Part shown: piece by piece, positions 44,476-56,166 of the stretch | Layout of the letters: each line of letters starts with the position of its first letter | Position numbering within the stretch: the stretch's first letter is position 1 | Origin: Dastarcus helophoroides | Taxonomy: Eukaryota; Arthropoda; Insecta; Coleoptera; Bothrideridae | Length of the DNA stretch: 64,000 bases | Direction: 5' to 3' | NCBI GenBank assembly: GCA_028583605.1 | Contig: CM053329.1 | Span: forward strand, 15,344,148-15,408,147 | Made by a program: the position numbers and the translations under genes | Notes under the pieces: model-generated | The model's database searches: none | What the model was told of the DNA's origin: nothing | The model's input: only the letters and a program-made list of their open reading frames with translations

Positions 44476-47400
44476 AAAATAATAGCTACCTCAAAAATGG
44501 GGACAAGCCAAGAGTTGTCATATATGTCCCGAAACTACTGCAAGCGAATATCCTACCCCAATTCTGATCTGGAGATCAAACAGCTCTCCGAGTGGAATTT
44601 GCGCGTCGAGAAGGAAAAATATCACTTGTAATAGCATCGACCTACCTACCAATAGATTCGAAAAGACCACCACCCTCTGAGGAAATGGCAGGACTGATCG
44701 ACTTTTGTGAGGCAGGTAATGTAGATCTTATAATTGGATGTGACACAAACGCCCACCATACAGCTTGGGGGAAGCGAAACAAACAACCCTCGAGGTACAT
44801 CTTTACTACAATACTTAAGTAGTACCAAATTAGACATACTCAATAGAGGCAGTGAAGCTACCTTTGCTACCTCCAGAGGCCAGAGTGTTATCGACATCAC
44901 CCTGGCGTCTATGAGTATTACCAAAATTATAAATGGCTGGCATGTATCTAAGGATGCAACAATGTCTGACCATCAATATATAAAATTCAATATTTTATGT
45001 TGTAGGTTGGAACCGAAACCGTACAGAAATCCCAGAAGCACCAACAGGGAGGACTATAATACCCATCTGGAAAGGCTCCTAGGGACTGTAGAAACCCCAC
45101 AGAGAATCGGGACAGTTGAACTGATCGAAAAATACGTCACTTTAGTGCGAAAAAATATCATTACAGCATATGAGAAGGCTTGCCCAATGAGAACTGAGCT
45201 TCGAGAAACCCGGGCAACCCCTTGGTGGAACGGGCAACTCGAAAAACTTAGATCTCAGGCAAACAAGCTCTTCAATAAAGCGAAGAAGACAAAACTGGTA
45301 TGTGACTGGGAGGCTTACCACAACCACCGGAAACAATACAAGAAACTTATTCGCAAAAGACAAAGGGAAAAGTGGAGAGAATTCTGTAGTGACGTAGAGT
45401 CTACTACATCAGTTTCCCGACTGAAAAAGATACTCTCGAAAGATCCAAACCAACAGGTAAGCATGATAAAGCGGGCCGACGGTACATATACCAGTACACC
45501 CGCACAAACAGCTTCAGAGCTCCTAAACACGCACTTTCCAGGATGCTGTGTTATACCAGGCCATAAGTGGCAAGGGCACTCAGCCTCTCACCCTAAAAAT
45601 AGGGATTGGGAGCTGGCTGTTCAGATGGTAATTGACACAAAAGTAAACTGGGCCGTACAATCGTTTGCTCCCTTCAAATCGCCCGGGTTGGACGGTATCT
45701 ACCCTGCCCTGCTTCAGTGGGGAATGGTGTGGATACAAAAATACCTGGTGGAAATTTTCAGGGCGTGTATTGCCTTTAAATACATATCCCGAGAATGGAG
45801 GGAAGTCAAAGTAATTTTTATTCCAAAACCAGTTAAACCTCAAGGTGAGGCTAAATCATGTCGCCCAATCAGCCTAACGTCTTTCCTACTAAAGACGTTG
45901 GAGAGGTTGTGCGACAGACATATAAGGGATAGCCTCGATATACACTACCCCTTACATTCAAATCAACATGCTTTTACTTCCGGAAGATCTACCGAAACTG
46001 CGCTACACTCAGTAGTTAGCAGGATCGAGAGATCGCTAGAAGTAAAAAAACACACCCTAGGTGTATTTCTGGACATAGAAGGTGCCTTTGATAGACCTAA
46101 TTTCAATAGCATTTCTTCGGCGCTTGAGCGTAGTGGTATTGAACCCGCCTTGCGGGAACTCATACGACATATACTTGAGCGGCGAGCAATACAAGTTACA
46201 GTAGGAGACTATACGGTAAGAGGAATCGTAAGTAAGGGATGTCCGCAAGGGGTGTATTATCCCCCCTTATATGGTCAATCATAGCGGATGACCTTATCCG
46301 AAAACTCAATGATCGGGGTCTCTATACAATTGGCTACGCAGATGATATAACCGTTCTGCTTTCAGGTAAACACGAGGGAGTACTCTTCGAGTTAATGCAA
46401 GACGCCTTATATAGTCGAGAAATGGTGCAAAGAACATTCCCTAGCAGCAAATCCCGCAAAGACGGAAATGGTCCTTTTCACAAATAAAAGGAAATTAGCG
46501 CGACTAAAATTTCCCAAACTCATGGGAACCCAACTCGGGTTGTCAAATCGAGTGAAATACCTTGGTATTGAACTTGACAGCAAACTGAGCTGGAAGTACC
46601 ACATTGAAAATAAATTAAACAAAGCTTACAAGATCTTCTGGCAATGCCGTGGGGCCATCGGGAGGTTTTGGGGGTTATCCCCTAAGATGACCTTTTGGCT
46701 ATACACGGCAGTCATCAGACCAATTGTAAGCTACGGAGTTATAGTTTGGTGGCCAAAGACAAAGTGCACCACTATAAAACAAAAGCTAAATCACATCCAG
46801 AGACTAGCGTGTCTGGCAGTGATAGGAGCAATGAAATCCACTCCAACAGCAGCAATGGAGGCGATCTTGTGCCTGCCACCTCTCGACATATTTCTTGAGG
46901 GGCGGCACAGGCTTCTGCTCTCCGTTTGCGAGCAGGAGGAATGTGGAATACGGTAGGTAAAATGGTGGGTCACCGGCGCATAATGGAGGAGGCACTCCAA
47001 AAGGTACCTATTCTGGATGCGCCGATGGACCATCTACTGGTGAAATATAACTTCACAAAATCCTACCGTATAAAAATGGAGGAAGTACAAGCAAGGATAC
47101 CAGACGTAAGTATATACACGGATGGATCGAAAACAAATACGGGCACTGGAACAGGAATCTTCTCGGAAGACCTGAACCTAAGTGTAAGTATTAAGCTAGA
47201 TAAATACTCAACAATCTTTCAAGCGGAGATGTTGGGAATTTTATATAGCGCCGAACAAATGACGCAACTGAACATTACAGGAAAATATATCCAAATAAAG
47301 ACGGACAGCCAGGCAGCCCTTAAAGCCCCGAGGAATGTGAAAACAAACTCAGTGCTGGTATGGAATTGCCACCTAGCTCTAGAACGTCTATCACAAGAGA

Positions 47401-48035
47401 ATGCAATTGATCTAATATGGATCAAAGGACATTCTGGGAAAGAGGGAAACGAACGCGCTGACAAACTGACGAGGAAGGGTTCGGAGGGACAATTCGTTGG
47501 ACCAGAACCAAACCTTGGCAAGATCAACCGTAAGATCCCTACTTAACGAAGAAACTTATCGTAAACACAAAGCCTTATGGGCATCAATAACAACATGCCG
47601 ACAAACTCACGCATTCATTAGAATGCCGTGCAGGGAAAGGGCAAAACTATGCCTACAACTTTCAAGGAATAATCTCAGGAAACTTGTAGGGATATGGACA
47701 GGTCACTGTCGATTAAACAAACACCTCCACAGAATGGGAATCATAAACGACCCGAGCTGCAGAGGGTGCTTAGAAGAAGATGAGAGTGTCGAGCACGTGA
47801 TGTGTCACTGCCCGGCACTAGCATCAATCAGAGGATCCACGCTGGGGGATTTCTGGCCTAGTGTGGCCAGTTTGAGAGAGGCGCATCCAAGGGACGTTCT
47901 TCAATTTCTCAACAAGGTTGGGTGGCTGAATGAATGACCAAGGACACCTCAATCACGGGGATAGCACAATGGGCCCGGAAAGGGTGGCCTAAGTGCTGGC
48001 CTAAATATTTAGGCAACCCACAACGAATCCAGAAT
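44476..48035 (+). mobile_element. 5'-truncated LINE with RNase H, inserted in a foldback element
   Basis: Non-LTR retrotransposon of the I/R1/LOA-like group (RNase H after RT). It lacks ORF1 and the start of the endonuclease. No poly(A) tail is obvious; the end falls in GGCAACCCACAACGAATCC, then the foldback right arm starts. Confidence 0.75.
44485..47937 (+). pseudogene. LINE ORF2 remnant: EN, RT, RNase H and C-terminal zinc knuckle
   Basis: EN: DKPRVVIYVPK, LIIGCDTNAHHTAWG (catalytic Asp and Asn kept), SDHQYIKF. RT: KSPGLDGIYPALLQ, RPISLTSFLLKTLERL, HAFTSGRSTETALHS, FLDIEGAFD, GVLSPLIWS and GYADDITV. RNase H: YTDGSK, FQAEMLGIL, KTDSQAAL and WIKGHSGKEGNERAD, so the D-E-D-D residues are all present. 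The C-terminus has CRGC and HVMCHCPAL. The frame is broken by a stop near 44566 and by about five one-base indels (near 44767, 46250, 46420, 46940 and 47510), several in homopolymer runs. The longest open piece is 44734-46284. Confidence 0.88.
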
Positions 48036-48128
48036 AGCTTGGATGTCTAAATGCGTTAGAGCAACCTTTGTTCTGTTTTTTAATCTTTCTTGGTTTCAGG
48101 GGACAGGATTTGTATTTCAATTTTTGTT
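48036..48128. mobile_element. Foldback element, copy H, right half
   Basis: ATAGCTTGGATGTCTAAATG then CGTTAGAGCAACCTTTG and TTTCTTGGTTTCAGGGGAC; completes the left half at 44354-44475. Confidence 0.75.
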
Positions 48129-51100
48129 AGGTCTTATCTATTAAAGATATTTTATTTTAAAGCAGTAGCCTGTCCTCCAATTAAGCAAGACATAACTTTT
48201 CCAATAAAATGAAGAAACAATTAAAAACTTAGATTTCTCTGACGACTTTTTTATCAAATTTCTTAGTTAATCTGAAAACTTTTATCCTAAAATTTCGATG
48301 TCAATCAAAATTTCAACCATAAAAGAAGTCGAAATTTTTTTATAAAATTTTCCAGTTTTTCTCATAGTTTTAACCAAGGCTTCGAACCCGAACTAAACCG
48401 AAAATCGAAAAAAAAAACCGTTATTTTTGTCGAAACGAAAACCGGAACAGAACCGTAAAATAATAACGGTTTATTTCGGTTCGTTGAATTTCTGTACACT
48501 TAAAATAATTTTTATTTTATCCTAAAGTGCGGATTTTTTAAATAAATTTCGATTTTTTTTTTAAATTTTACAAAAGTTCATCTCAAAATTACCAGTTTAC
48601 GTTCAATCTTTTTTTTTTCTGAAGGTTAGATTAGCAACTCATAATTGCCTCATTTTCTAAGAAAATGTTTACTTTATTCTCGAAATTTTAAGCCAAATTG
48701 AAATTTTAAGTTTTATAAGTTGAATACTACTATTTATCAAAATTTCCAGTTCTTTTTTAAAAATTGGAAATTTTCCCGAAATTACTAGAAGTATTCTTTT
48801 GTTTTCCCTAAAATTTCGAGTTTAAAATAAAAATTTGATGCTCTGGTGTAAATTTGGACTAAAGCAGCGGCATCTTTTTTCTAATTTAAACTTCCAATTT
48901 TTTATCCGGTTTTGTTTATGCTTTTTTTACTAAAATTTAAATTCAAGTCTCGAAGTTGAGGTTTTTTCAGATTGTTTCGAATTTAAAAGTGAAAATTAAG
49001 TGTTTTTTAAAATATTAATTGTTTTCAAAATACTTCTAATTTAAAATAAAAAGTTCGTCCTGTTACTCCTTAAGCTTTTGTGTCATAAATCGATTTTTAT
49101 ATGTTTATCTCAAAATTTTAAGTTTCTTCACAAACTTTTCCTAAAATTTCACCTTTAAGAATAAAACTTCGCGTTTTTTATTTAATGAATATTTGTCGTT
49201 GATTCTGAAATTTCATTTTTTTCATAGAAAATTTAATTTTGAATTGAAATCACATGTTTTTATCATTATTTTTTTTTTACTTTTACGATTAAAATTTACA
49301 TTTACTTTAAAAATGTGGACTATTTGCTGAAAATGTTAGCACAAAATATATTTCAATGGAAAAGTTCTCGTTTGAATTTGAACATTTATTTTCTTTTTTA
49401 TTTTCAATTGTAATTCAAAATCTTGAAAAGATGTCAACATTTCAAGAAAAAAATTCAACATTTTTTAGAAAAGCTAAATTTTAGAGAAAAACGACTATTT
49501 TTAATAATTTCTTCTTTAATTTTATAACTTTAAGTCCTAGAAATATTGATCTTTTGATCGAAAAGTCGAATATTCGGATTTTCAACAAAATTCCAAGTTT
49601 AACCTCTTAATTTTCATTTTTTTTTACGTTCGAGTAAAATGCCTACATATAAAGAATACATTTAACATATTGGGGAAAAGCGTTAGGGAGGTTATTACAA
49701 TACTTGCTAGCAGGCTCGTAACCAGGGTTTTTTTTTGAGGGGGGGGCTGCGATCCTTCTGCTAAAACTACCTAGTCTTTGTTTGCGTTTAGGTTAGAGCC
49801 CAGAAGCCACGGTCCAATACTACTTTACTATTAATATTATAATTGTTTAACTCTTCTAACATTCTAACAAAGTAATTTAACAAGAACGTTGCCTATTTAT
49901 CTTAATTCAATTTCCAAATAAAAGCAGATGTGTGGGTAAGATGATAAAATTACTCGAAAGATATTCCTTTTCTAAAATTTATCTTTGACTTCTATAACCT
50001 GCAGTTTTGTATGAAAAATGCCTATAGAAAGTGCTCTATTTAAAGACATAGTTTGAAGTCAGCTGGAGAAAAACCTTTTTTTTTAATTTTTTTCAAATTT
50101 CGATCAAATTCATAATTTTAACTTTTATCTCAAATTTAAAGTTTGCACCCGAACATTTAGAATTTGGATATTCTTTCTAAATTCTGGAAGATTAGATGTT
50201 TTTTTTTTAAGTTCAAGTTTCGCGTCCAATTGTTTTTCTAAGTGGCAACAACTTCAATTCCCACGTTTTTTGGTTGGGGCAATTTTGATCGCTATCTGAA
50301 TTTGTAATGTCGAAATGCATTTGATTCTTCCGAATTTCGAAAAAAAGTTTTTGCTACAAAGCTCTTTATCGTTTTTTTTGTAAGTTTTACCTTTAATCTT
50401 AAAATTTCGACGTTTTTTGGAAATTTTCAAATTGAATTAGATTTTTTGCTAAATGCGAAGTATGTTAATACTTTTACTTTATTTTCTCAAAATTCAAAGT
50501 TTAAAATCTTGGTATTTACTTCAAATCCACAAATATTTTTTTAAACTTCGATTCTTTCAGAAACCTAAAAATTTTTGTGAAAAACGTCAGATATCGAAAT
50601 TCTGAACTTAATCTTGTGTTTTTTGAATTTGGAATTTTAATTCGAAATGTCTAGAAAAGTCTACATTTAGAGTGGACAAACTCGTTCTAAAAAAGTTTAA
50701 TTACGACCCTGTTTATACTCAGGGGCGGCCTTAGCCATTGCGAGGCTCCGGGCGGGTAGTTTTTTAAGAGACCCTCGTCTTTGTGGAATTAATTTTAACA
50801 TAGACGTAGTCAGAATAGAGCGTGGTAGGGCGCTTGCCCCCCCCCCCCCAGCTCGTGTAGTTAACGAAAATTTATATTGAACTGAGGAGACTTTCTCTAA
50901 AAAATTTCCATTCGACAAAAGTCGTCCTTCTTTAAGCTATTGATATTTTCTCGAAATTTCGACTTATTTCACGAAATTCGTCTTTTTTCATAAATTTCTT
51001 TGGAAATTAAATTAAATTAAATTAAATTAAAATTCGATTTATTTCATCAGAATCCATCTGAACTAAAAATTACGAATTTTTATCCCAAAATTCATCGTTT

Positions 51101-51358
51101 TATTTTTCGAAATTCTATCATTTCTCAAATTTAGCTTTTTCCGGAAACTTCGACTTCTAACTTTGATTTTCTGAAAATTTTGACTTTTTTTTATCAAGAT
51201 TTACCCTTTTGCTTAAAACTTGATCGATTTTTTGATAACAATATTTATCTGGAAATTTTTATAATGACTTTTTTGTAAAACTGTTATTAAAAGTGACATT
51301 TTTAGTTCATTAATAATTAAACTAAAAATTGACTTTTATAATGACACGTGTCAAAAAT
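48129..51358. other. AT-rich gene-free stretch with dispersed repeat ends
   Basis: No exon supported. Contains the inverted partner of the 39.1-kb repeat (48368-48487), a GGCTCGTAACCAGGG repeat (49711-49747), and a CAGGGGCGGCC hAT-like terminus at 50720 followed by a C14 run near 50837. Confidence 0.5.
48368..48487 (+). repeat. Dispersed GGCTTCGAACC repeat, copy 2
   Basis: AACCAAGGCTTCGAACCCG ... CGGTTTATTTCGGTTCG; reverse complement of 39105-39220. Confidence 0.65.
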
Positions 51359-51406
51359 ACTTTTAACACTAGTGCGAAAAAGTTTTTTCGCACTAGTGTT
51401 AAAAGT
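51359..51406. repeat. Near-perfect 48-bp palindrome
   Basis: ACTTTTAACACTAGTGCGAA + AAA facing TTTTTTCGCACTAGTGTTAA + AAGT; arms of about 23 bp with almost no loop. Its GTTAAAAGT arm end is shared with the foldback at 52549-52659. Confidence 0.85.
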
Positions 51407-51414
51407 AAATATAG

Positions 51415-51611
51415 CAGCGTTTCCCAAACTTTTTTTGCCCTGACCCGATTGTTTTTAATATTTCCCCTTCGCGATCCACTAAAAGATGTTTTAATTAATA
51501 TTTTAATGTATAAAGAACTAATCATTTGTGAGTATGAAGACAATTCTGCAACCTGGTATTTTATTTTTGTGGCCCGGTGCCGGGTTGTGACCCACTATTT
51601 AGGAAACACTG
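51415..51611. mobile_element. hAT-type MITE with degenerate 8-bp target duplication
   Basis: Left end CAGCGTTTCCCAAACT, right end TTTAGGAAACACTG (reverse complement CAGTGTTTCCTAAA). The flanking octamers AAATATAG and ATATGTAG agree at 6 of 8 positions. It contains GGCCCGGTGCCGGGTTGTGA. No ORF of its own. Confidence 0.7.
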
Positions 51612-52548
51612 ATATGTAGCAATATGCAATATTAAATAGAAAGCTGTACTGGTAAAATTAGAAAGATTTTTTTCTGGTTGAACGGACTGGTCCTTGATTA
51701 TTGTGTAATATTGTTTCCAAACATTAAAACATATTTAAAATGATCATAAATTATTTATTTATAATATTAATATTACTATTACAATTTGAACGGTTACTTA
51801 TTTTAGTTTTTCTGAGAAGTAATTGCAGAGATATTTATGCTAATAATCCATGCAAAAACTACGACGGATGTTGCTTTTAGTCTTCACAATATGAAACAAA
51901 GATTTTTCCGATTTTTCAATATCATCCAGTGTTAATTTACAAAATTTTTCAGGGCGACATACTCCAAATAATCCAAAAATTAACGCAACTTTTTACTACA
52001 TATTTGGTGTCTGGAGCTTCATTCAAAAAAATCTTGTACGCTTATTTTAATACTTGCTTATATCCTAACTGTACTTGATTTGAAAACTAGCTTTTATCAT
52101 AGAGAGATTCCATAACTTAGAATTTCCTTCGACGTAAACCAAAAATATATTTTTAGTGAAATTATCCACTACATTCTTTATTTCATACCATCATATTTTT
52201 GTCCCGATTTCTGGAGCAATAAATCTCAGTTGATGTATGTGCTGTTTCTTCAACATTTGGTGGAATAATAAAATTGCTTTAATTTCCAATCTTTTCTTCA
52301 AAATTCATGTTTATTAGCCATAAAATTTACAATATTTTAGAACAGGTTCAATTGTGATTACTAATAAATATTAAACAACTTACAATTGTTTTATTTAGTT
52401 AGTTACACTCTATCCAGTACCTGACTTGATTGTCAGATGTAATTGTCAAATATGTAACTCAATACGCAAACAATAAATCGAAAATTTAACCCTAGACACA
52501 GCATTTTATTTTTTAATTTAACAGTTTTACAAAAAATATTGTATGATA
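51612..52548. other. AT-rich gene-free stretch
   Basis: Only a fragment of a foldback outer end (51677-51700, GGTTGAACGGACTGGTCC) is recognisable. Confidence 0.5.
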
Positions 52549-52659
52549 CACTTGTTAAAAGTGATTTTATTTTGTTCGTGGGGTTGCTCCACTCGCTACG
52601 CTCGTTCCGCAATACTCCCCCACTCACAAAGTAAATTGTCACTTTTAACACTTCTATCC
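52549..52659. mobile_element. Small foldback element
   Basis: Arms ACTTGTTAAAAGTGATTTTA and TAAATTGTCACTTTTAACAC pair over about 26 bp at roughly 80%; the loop contains CACTCGCTACGCTCGTTCC. Confidence 0.55.
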
Positions 52660-54956
52660 ATAAATAACTATTTTAGAAATTTTGTAAAAAGACAAAAATT
52701 CCGAGAAATTTTCCTCTGGAATGGGGGAAATACAACTTGTTTCTCAAAATTTCGACTATTATTTCAATATTGGACATTTTCTGACTCAGGGTAGGGCAGA
52801 ACAGGGCGCATGTCTGCCTCTGATTCAAGCGCTCAAGAGAAAAATCTAGAAATTACATTTTTCTCAAAATCTCTCCTTTTTCCAAAATTTCGACAAAATT
52901 TGACTCTCTCTGAAGAATTTCGAGTGTTTACTAAATTTTGACTTTTTTCTGAAAATTTCGATCTTTTTTTTGTTTTTCAAGGGAAAAAAATTGAAATTTC
53001 CAAAAAAAACGAATTTAAAAAAATCGAAACTTTGATATTTTTCTCAAAATCCTTCGCAAATTTAAAATTATCCTGAAATCCCATCCTGTATGTTCCCGGA
53101 AAACTGAATATTTTTCCTGGAAATTCGTATCTTTCTTAAAATGTTGACTTTTTTTTCAAGACTCGTTTTTTCCACAAACGGACGGCTATTCTCAAAGTTG
53201 CACTTTTTCTTTAAGTTTGATTTTTTTTATGGAAAATTTCGATCTTTGATGCTTCATTTGGTAGTTTTTCTAGAAATGTCGACTGCTTTTCAGAGATTTC
53301 GTTTTTTTTTTTAATTCCTTTATTTTTATTAACATCGTGTTTTTCTGAAGATTTTGATCATTTGGAATTTGATTTTTCAGAACTTTTAACAGGTTTCTTA
53401 AAATTTGCCCTTTTCCCGATATTTTTATATCAAAATTCGATATTCAACTTTGCTAGAAATTTTGAATTTCTCTTAAATTTATTTAGTTTAATTTCGTCTT
53501 TTCAGAAATTTCGACTTTATTCTCAAAATTCCACTTTTTGGGCTCTTCTTTCGGAAATCATTTTTTCTATCAAAATTAGGCCACTTTTCTGAATATTTGT
53601 TTTTTCTTTAAATTTTGACTTTTTTAAATTTGACTAGAAATTTCATTTTTATATTTCGCCTTATTTTCGAAATATTGACCTTAATTTCAAAATGCCATGT
53701 TTTAGTTTCTGGAACTTTCTGGACTTTTTCCTCGAAATTGGTTTTTCCTTTAAATTTCAGTTTTCTCAAAATACGTCTGTCTTCTCTAAATTAGGTCGGT
53801 ATATTATCAAAAATTAAAAATGTTGTTAAAAATATTTTTGGGTAATTTCGAGAAAAAGATTTCTTGTATATTCAATTTCTTTATTGAAATTTAAATGTTA
53901 TGTCAAAATTAGAATAAAAAAGTAAACATTTCGAGAAAAGCGTTTTTGGAAATTGCAAATTTTTTCACAACATTTGGTCCTTGAAAATATTTTGGCATAT
54001 TTAGAAATTTCGAGTTCTTCTGAAAGGTTGGGTTTTTATTCAATTTCGGTTTTCTAAAAAATCCTTTCCCAAAATAGGGTTCTTTAATAAAAATTGGTCG
54101 CTTTGGAAATTACGACTTTATTTTACATTTTTCTCTCAAAATTGAACTTTCATTTTTTTAATATTCGTTTTTTTTTTCTGATTTTTTTTCAAATTTAAGT
54201 TTCCGAAAATTTCATGTTTCTCAAAAGTTGTCTTATTCTGGAAATTTTGACTCGTACTAGAAATAGGGATGTTTGATGCTTCCGAAAATTTCCGTTTACA
54301 GTAAAAAATTTTTCTCAAAGTTCCAACTTTTTTTGAAAATTACATCTTTTTTTCACAAAATTCCACCTTTAAAAATATATATAAATTTTCGAATTTTCAA
54401 CAATTTTTGAGGTTTTTCGAAAGGTTAGAATTTTATTTTAAACACGAATTTCTAAACATTCCAACTTTTCCCCAAAATTCGTTTTTCCTCGTCTCTTTCA
54501 GAATTAAAATTTCTCTTGAAAATGTTCACTTTTCTTTAAGAGATTTCAATCTTTTTCTCGACATTTCGACGGTATTTTTTAAAATCGTTATTTTTTGAAA
54601 TCTTCGAAATTTGAATAGTTTTTAAAATTTTCCGAAAGGATGGGTTTTTATTTTAGATTTAATTTTCTGACTATTTTCGCAAAGTTCAACTCTATTTCCA
54701 AATTTATAAGTTAATCTGAAAATTCGATTACGGAGTTCATGTAGTTAAATGAAAATATACATATACTCGGAACGTTTTCTGGTGTTCTTTTTTTATCAAT
54801 TTTTCAAAATGATTCTTGCCCCTCCCTGAACTAAATCCTGCCTACGCTTATGAATTTCAATGATGATGCTTGACTAGAAATACAAAGTCATAAATAAATA
54901 TATTTGGACTTTTAAAATTGTTTATTGGAAACTAAGAAGAATTAATAAACACAAAG
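52660..54956. other. Pyrimidine-polarised AAATTTCGA texture
   Basis: About 2 kb in which the plus strand is dominated by T/C with recurring TTTCTCAAAATTTCGACTT words. No exon or tandem period. The same words appear in reverse complement at 4.4-6.2 kb. Confidence 0.6.
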
Positions 54957-54960
54957 ATTT

Positions 54961-55045
54961 TTTTTGGTGGAACGTACCGATCCTTGGGTATCTTCAAAAA
55001 AATCCTTCTTGGCTTCAGGGGACAAGTTTTGTCCTTCAATTTTTA
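54961..55045. mobile_element. Foldback element, copy J (fragment)
   Basis: TTGGTGGAACGTACCGATCC and CTTGGCTTCAGGGGACAAG; the arms are fused and the centre is missing. Confidence 0.6.
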
Positions 55046-55354
55046 AACACAAAGATAACAAACATAATAAATAATGTGCATTAATGTCTTAAAAGGATCA
55101 GGGGTTTAGAAATGATGACGACTGCTCTAATATAAGAGCATAATCCGACGACAGTTGACAGCTGAAATCAAACACGGGAATTCCCCGAATCGTAAACACG
55201 AAGAAAATGGAGTACTATCAGATTTTGTTTAGTCCTTGCAGTTGGCAGCACTTGTGGCGTTGGTACGAAATTTCGTCAATGTGAAAGAGAAGGAAAGGAA
55301 CATTCATTGGAGCGAATGAGACAGATATCAGCGCGATAACTATCACGCAAGGGA

Positions 55355-55487
55355 GCAGCGAGTGCGGTTAAGGCTCAAAATTCAAATGAACATTAGAATT
55401 CGTGCTATTGCGCGAGTGCGCGAGGCCCCCTATAAAAGCGAGGCCCCGGGCGGTTGCCCTGCTTGCCACCCCCAAAGGCCGCCCCTG
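55355..55487 (-). repeat. GC-rich dispersed repeat with CAGGGGCGGCC end
   Basis: GAGGCCCC...GCCTTTGG region ending GGCCGCCCCTG, related in reverse complement to 50720-50760 (GCGAGGCTCCGGGCGGG). Right flank 55488-55912 has no recognised gene. Confidence 0.55.
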
Positions 55488-55902
55488 GATCAGTGTTTAA
55501 TTTTTTTAGATTGTCTTTTCGAACTTTCAACTCGCATGAAATTTAGATTTTTTCTAAAACTTCCAAGAATTTCTCTCTTAATTTGGAATTGTTTCTGGAA
55601 ATTTAAAATGAACTCTAGTTTCGACTTTATGCTCGAACGTAAAAACGTCAAAATTTATAGTCAACATTTTGATAAAAACTCGGAAAGTTCGACTTTTTCT
55701 TTTATAGTTGCGAATGTCTTCAAAAACATTGAAAAAAATTCCCAAAAAAGGGAGATGTTTTTATATTTGTTTTTTCTTTGTTTAAAATTGGAGGACTTTT
55801 TCCAGAAATTTCGAATTGAAAATTATATTTAAACAACTCTCAAGTTGAAGTTGGAACTTTAAGTAGTCACTGTAGAGCATGATATAATATAAGACTGGTA
55901 AT

Positions 55903-55912
55903 GTAACCCGCT
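55903..55912 (+). repeat. Target site duplication, 5' copy
   Basis: GTAACCCGCT, identical to 60574-60583. Confidence 0.9.
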
Positions 55913-56131
55913 CTAAATTGTGCGTCGAAGTTAGTGATTTGTCGTTTACGGCAAAGTGCGTTTTCGAAGTGCAGTGTTAACATCGTGTGCGTCCAGGTCT
56001 TCGGATCGTTGGTGCCGCGATAACCAACGAGATCGACTTCTAGTCGAAATTATTCGATTTTTATTTGTGTTTTAACTCGCATATATTGTATTTATACATT
56101 GTATGCGAAGTTTGTTTTAGGTACAGCAAGA

Positions 56132-56154
56132 GCTCTGCAATTGTATTGCAGAGC
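56132..56154 (+). promoter_or_regulatory. Perfect hairpin just upstream of LINE ORF1
   Basis: GCTCTGCAAT - TGT - ATTGCAGAGC: a 10-bp stem with a 3-nt loop ending 12 nt before the ORF1 ATG. It could affect initiation or ORF1p binding; role unknown. Confidence 0.75.
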
Positions 56155-56166
56155 AAAATTATTACC

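Noticed and set aside
44734..46284. The 516-codon ORF as a host gene
   Set aside because: It is the EN-RT part of a frameshifted LINE (SDH, RPISLTSF, FLDIEGAFD motifs).
50720..55487. CAGGGGCGGCC ends as the two termini of one 4.8-kb transposon
   Set aside because: The ends are inverted and similar, but flanking octamers do not match and the interior has no transposase; more likely two separate repeats.
56065..56166. Upstream Met for LINE ORF1
   Set aside because: The added 34 residues read through a perfect hairpin and unconserved UTR; the ATG at 56167 has a strong ACCATGG context.
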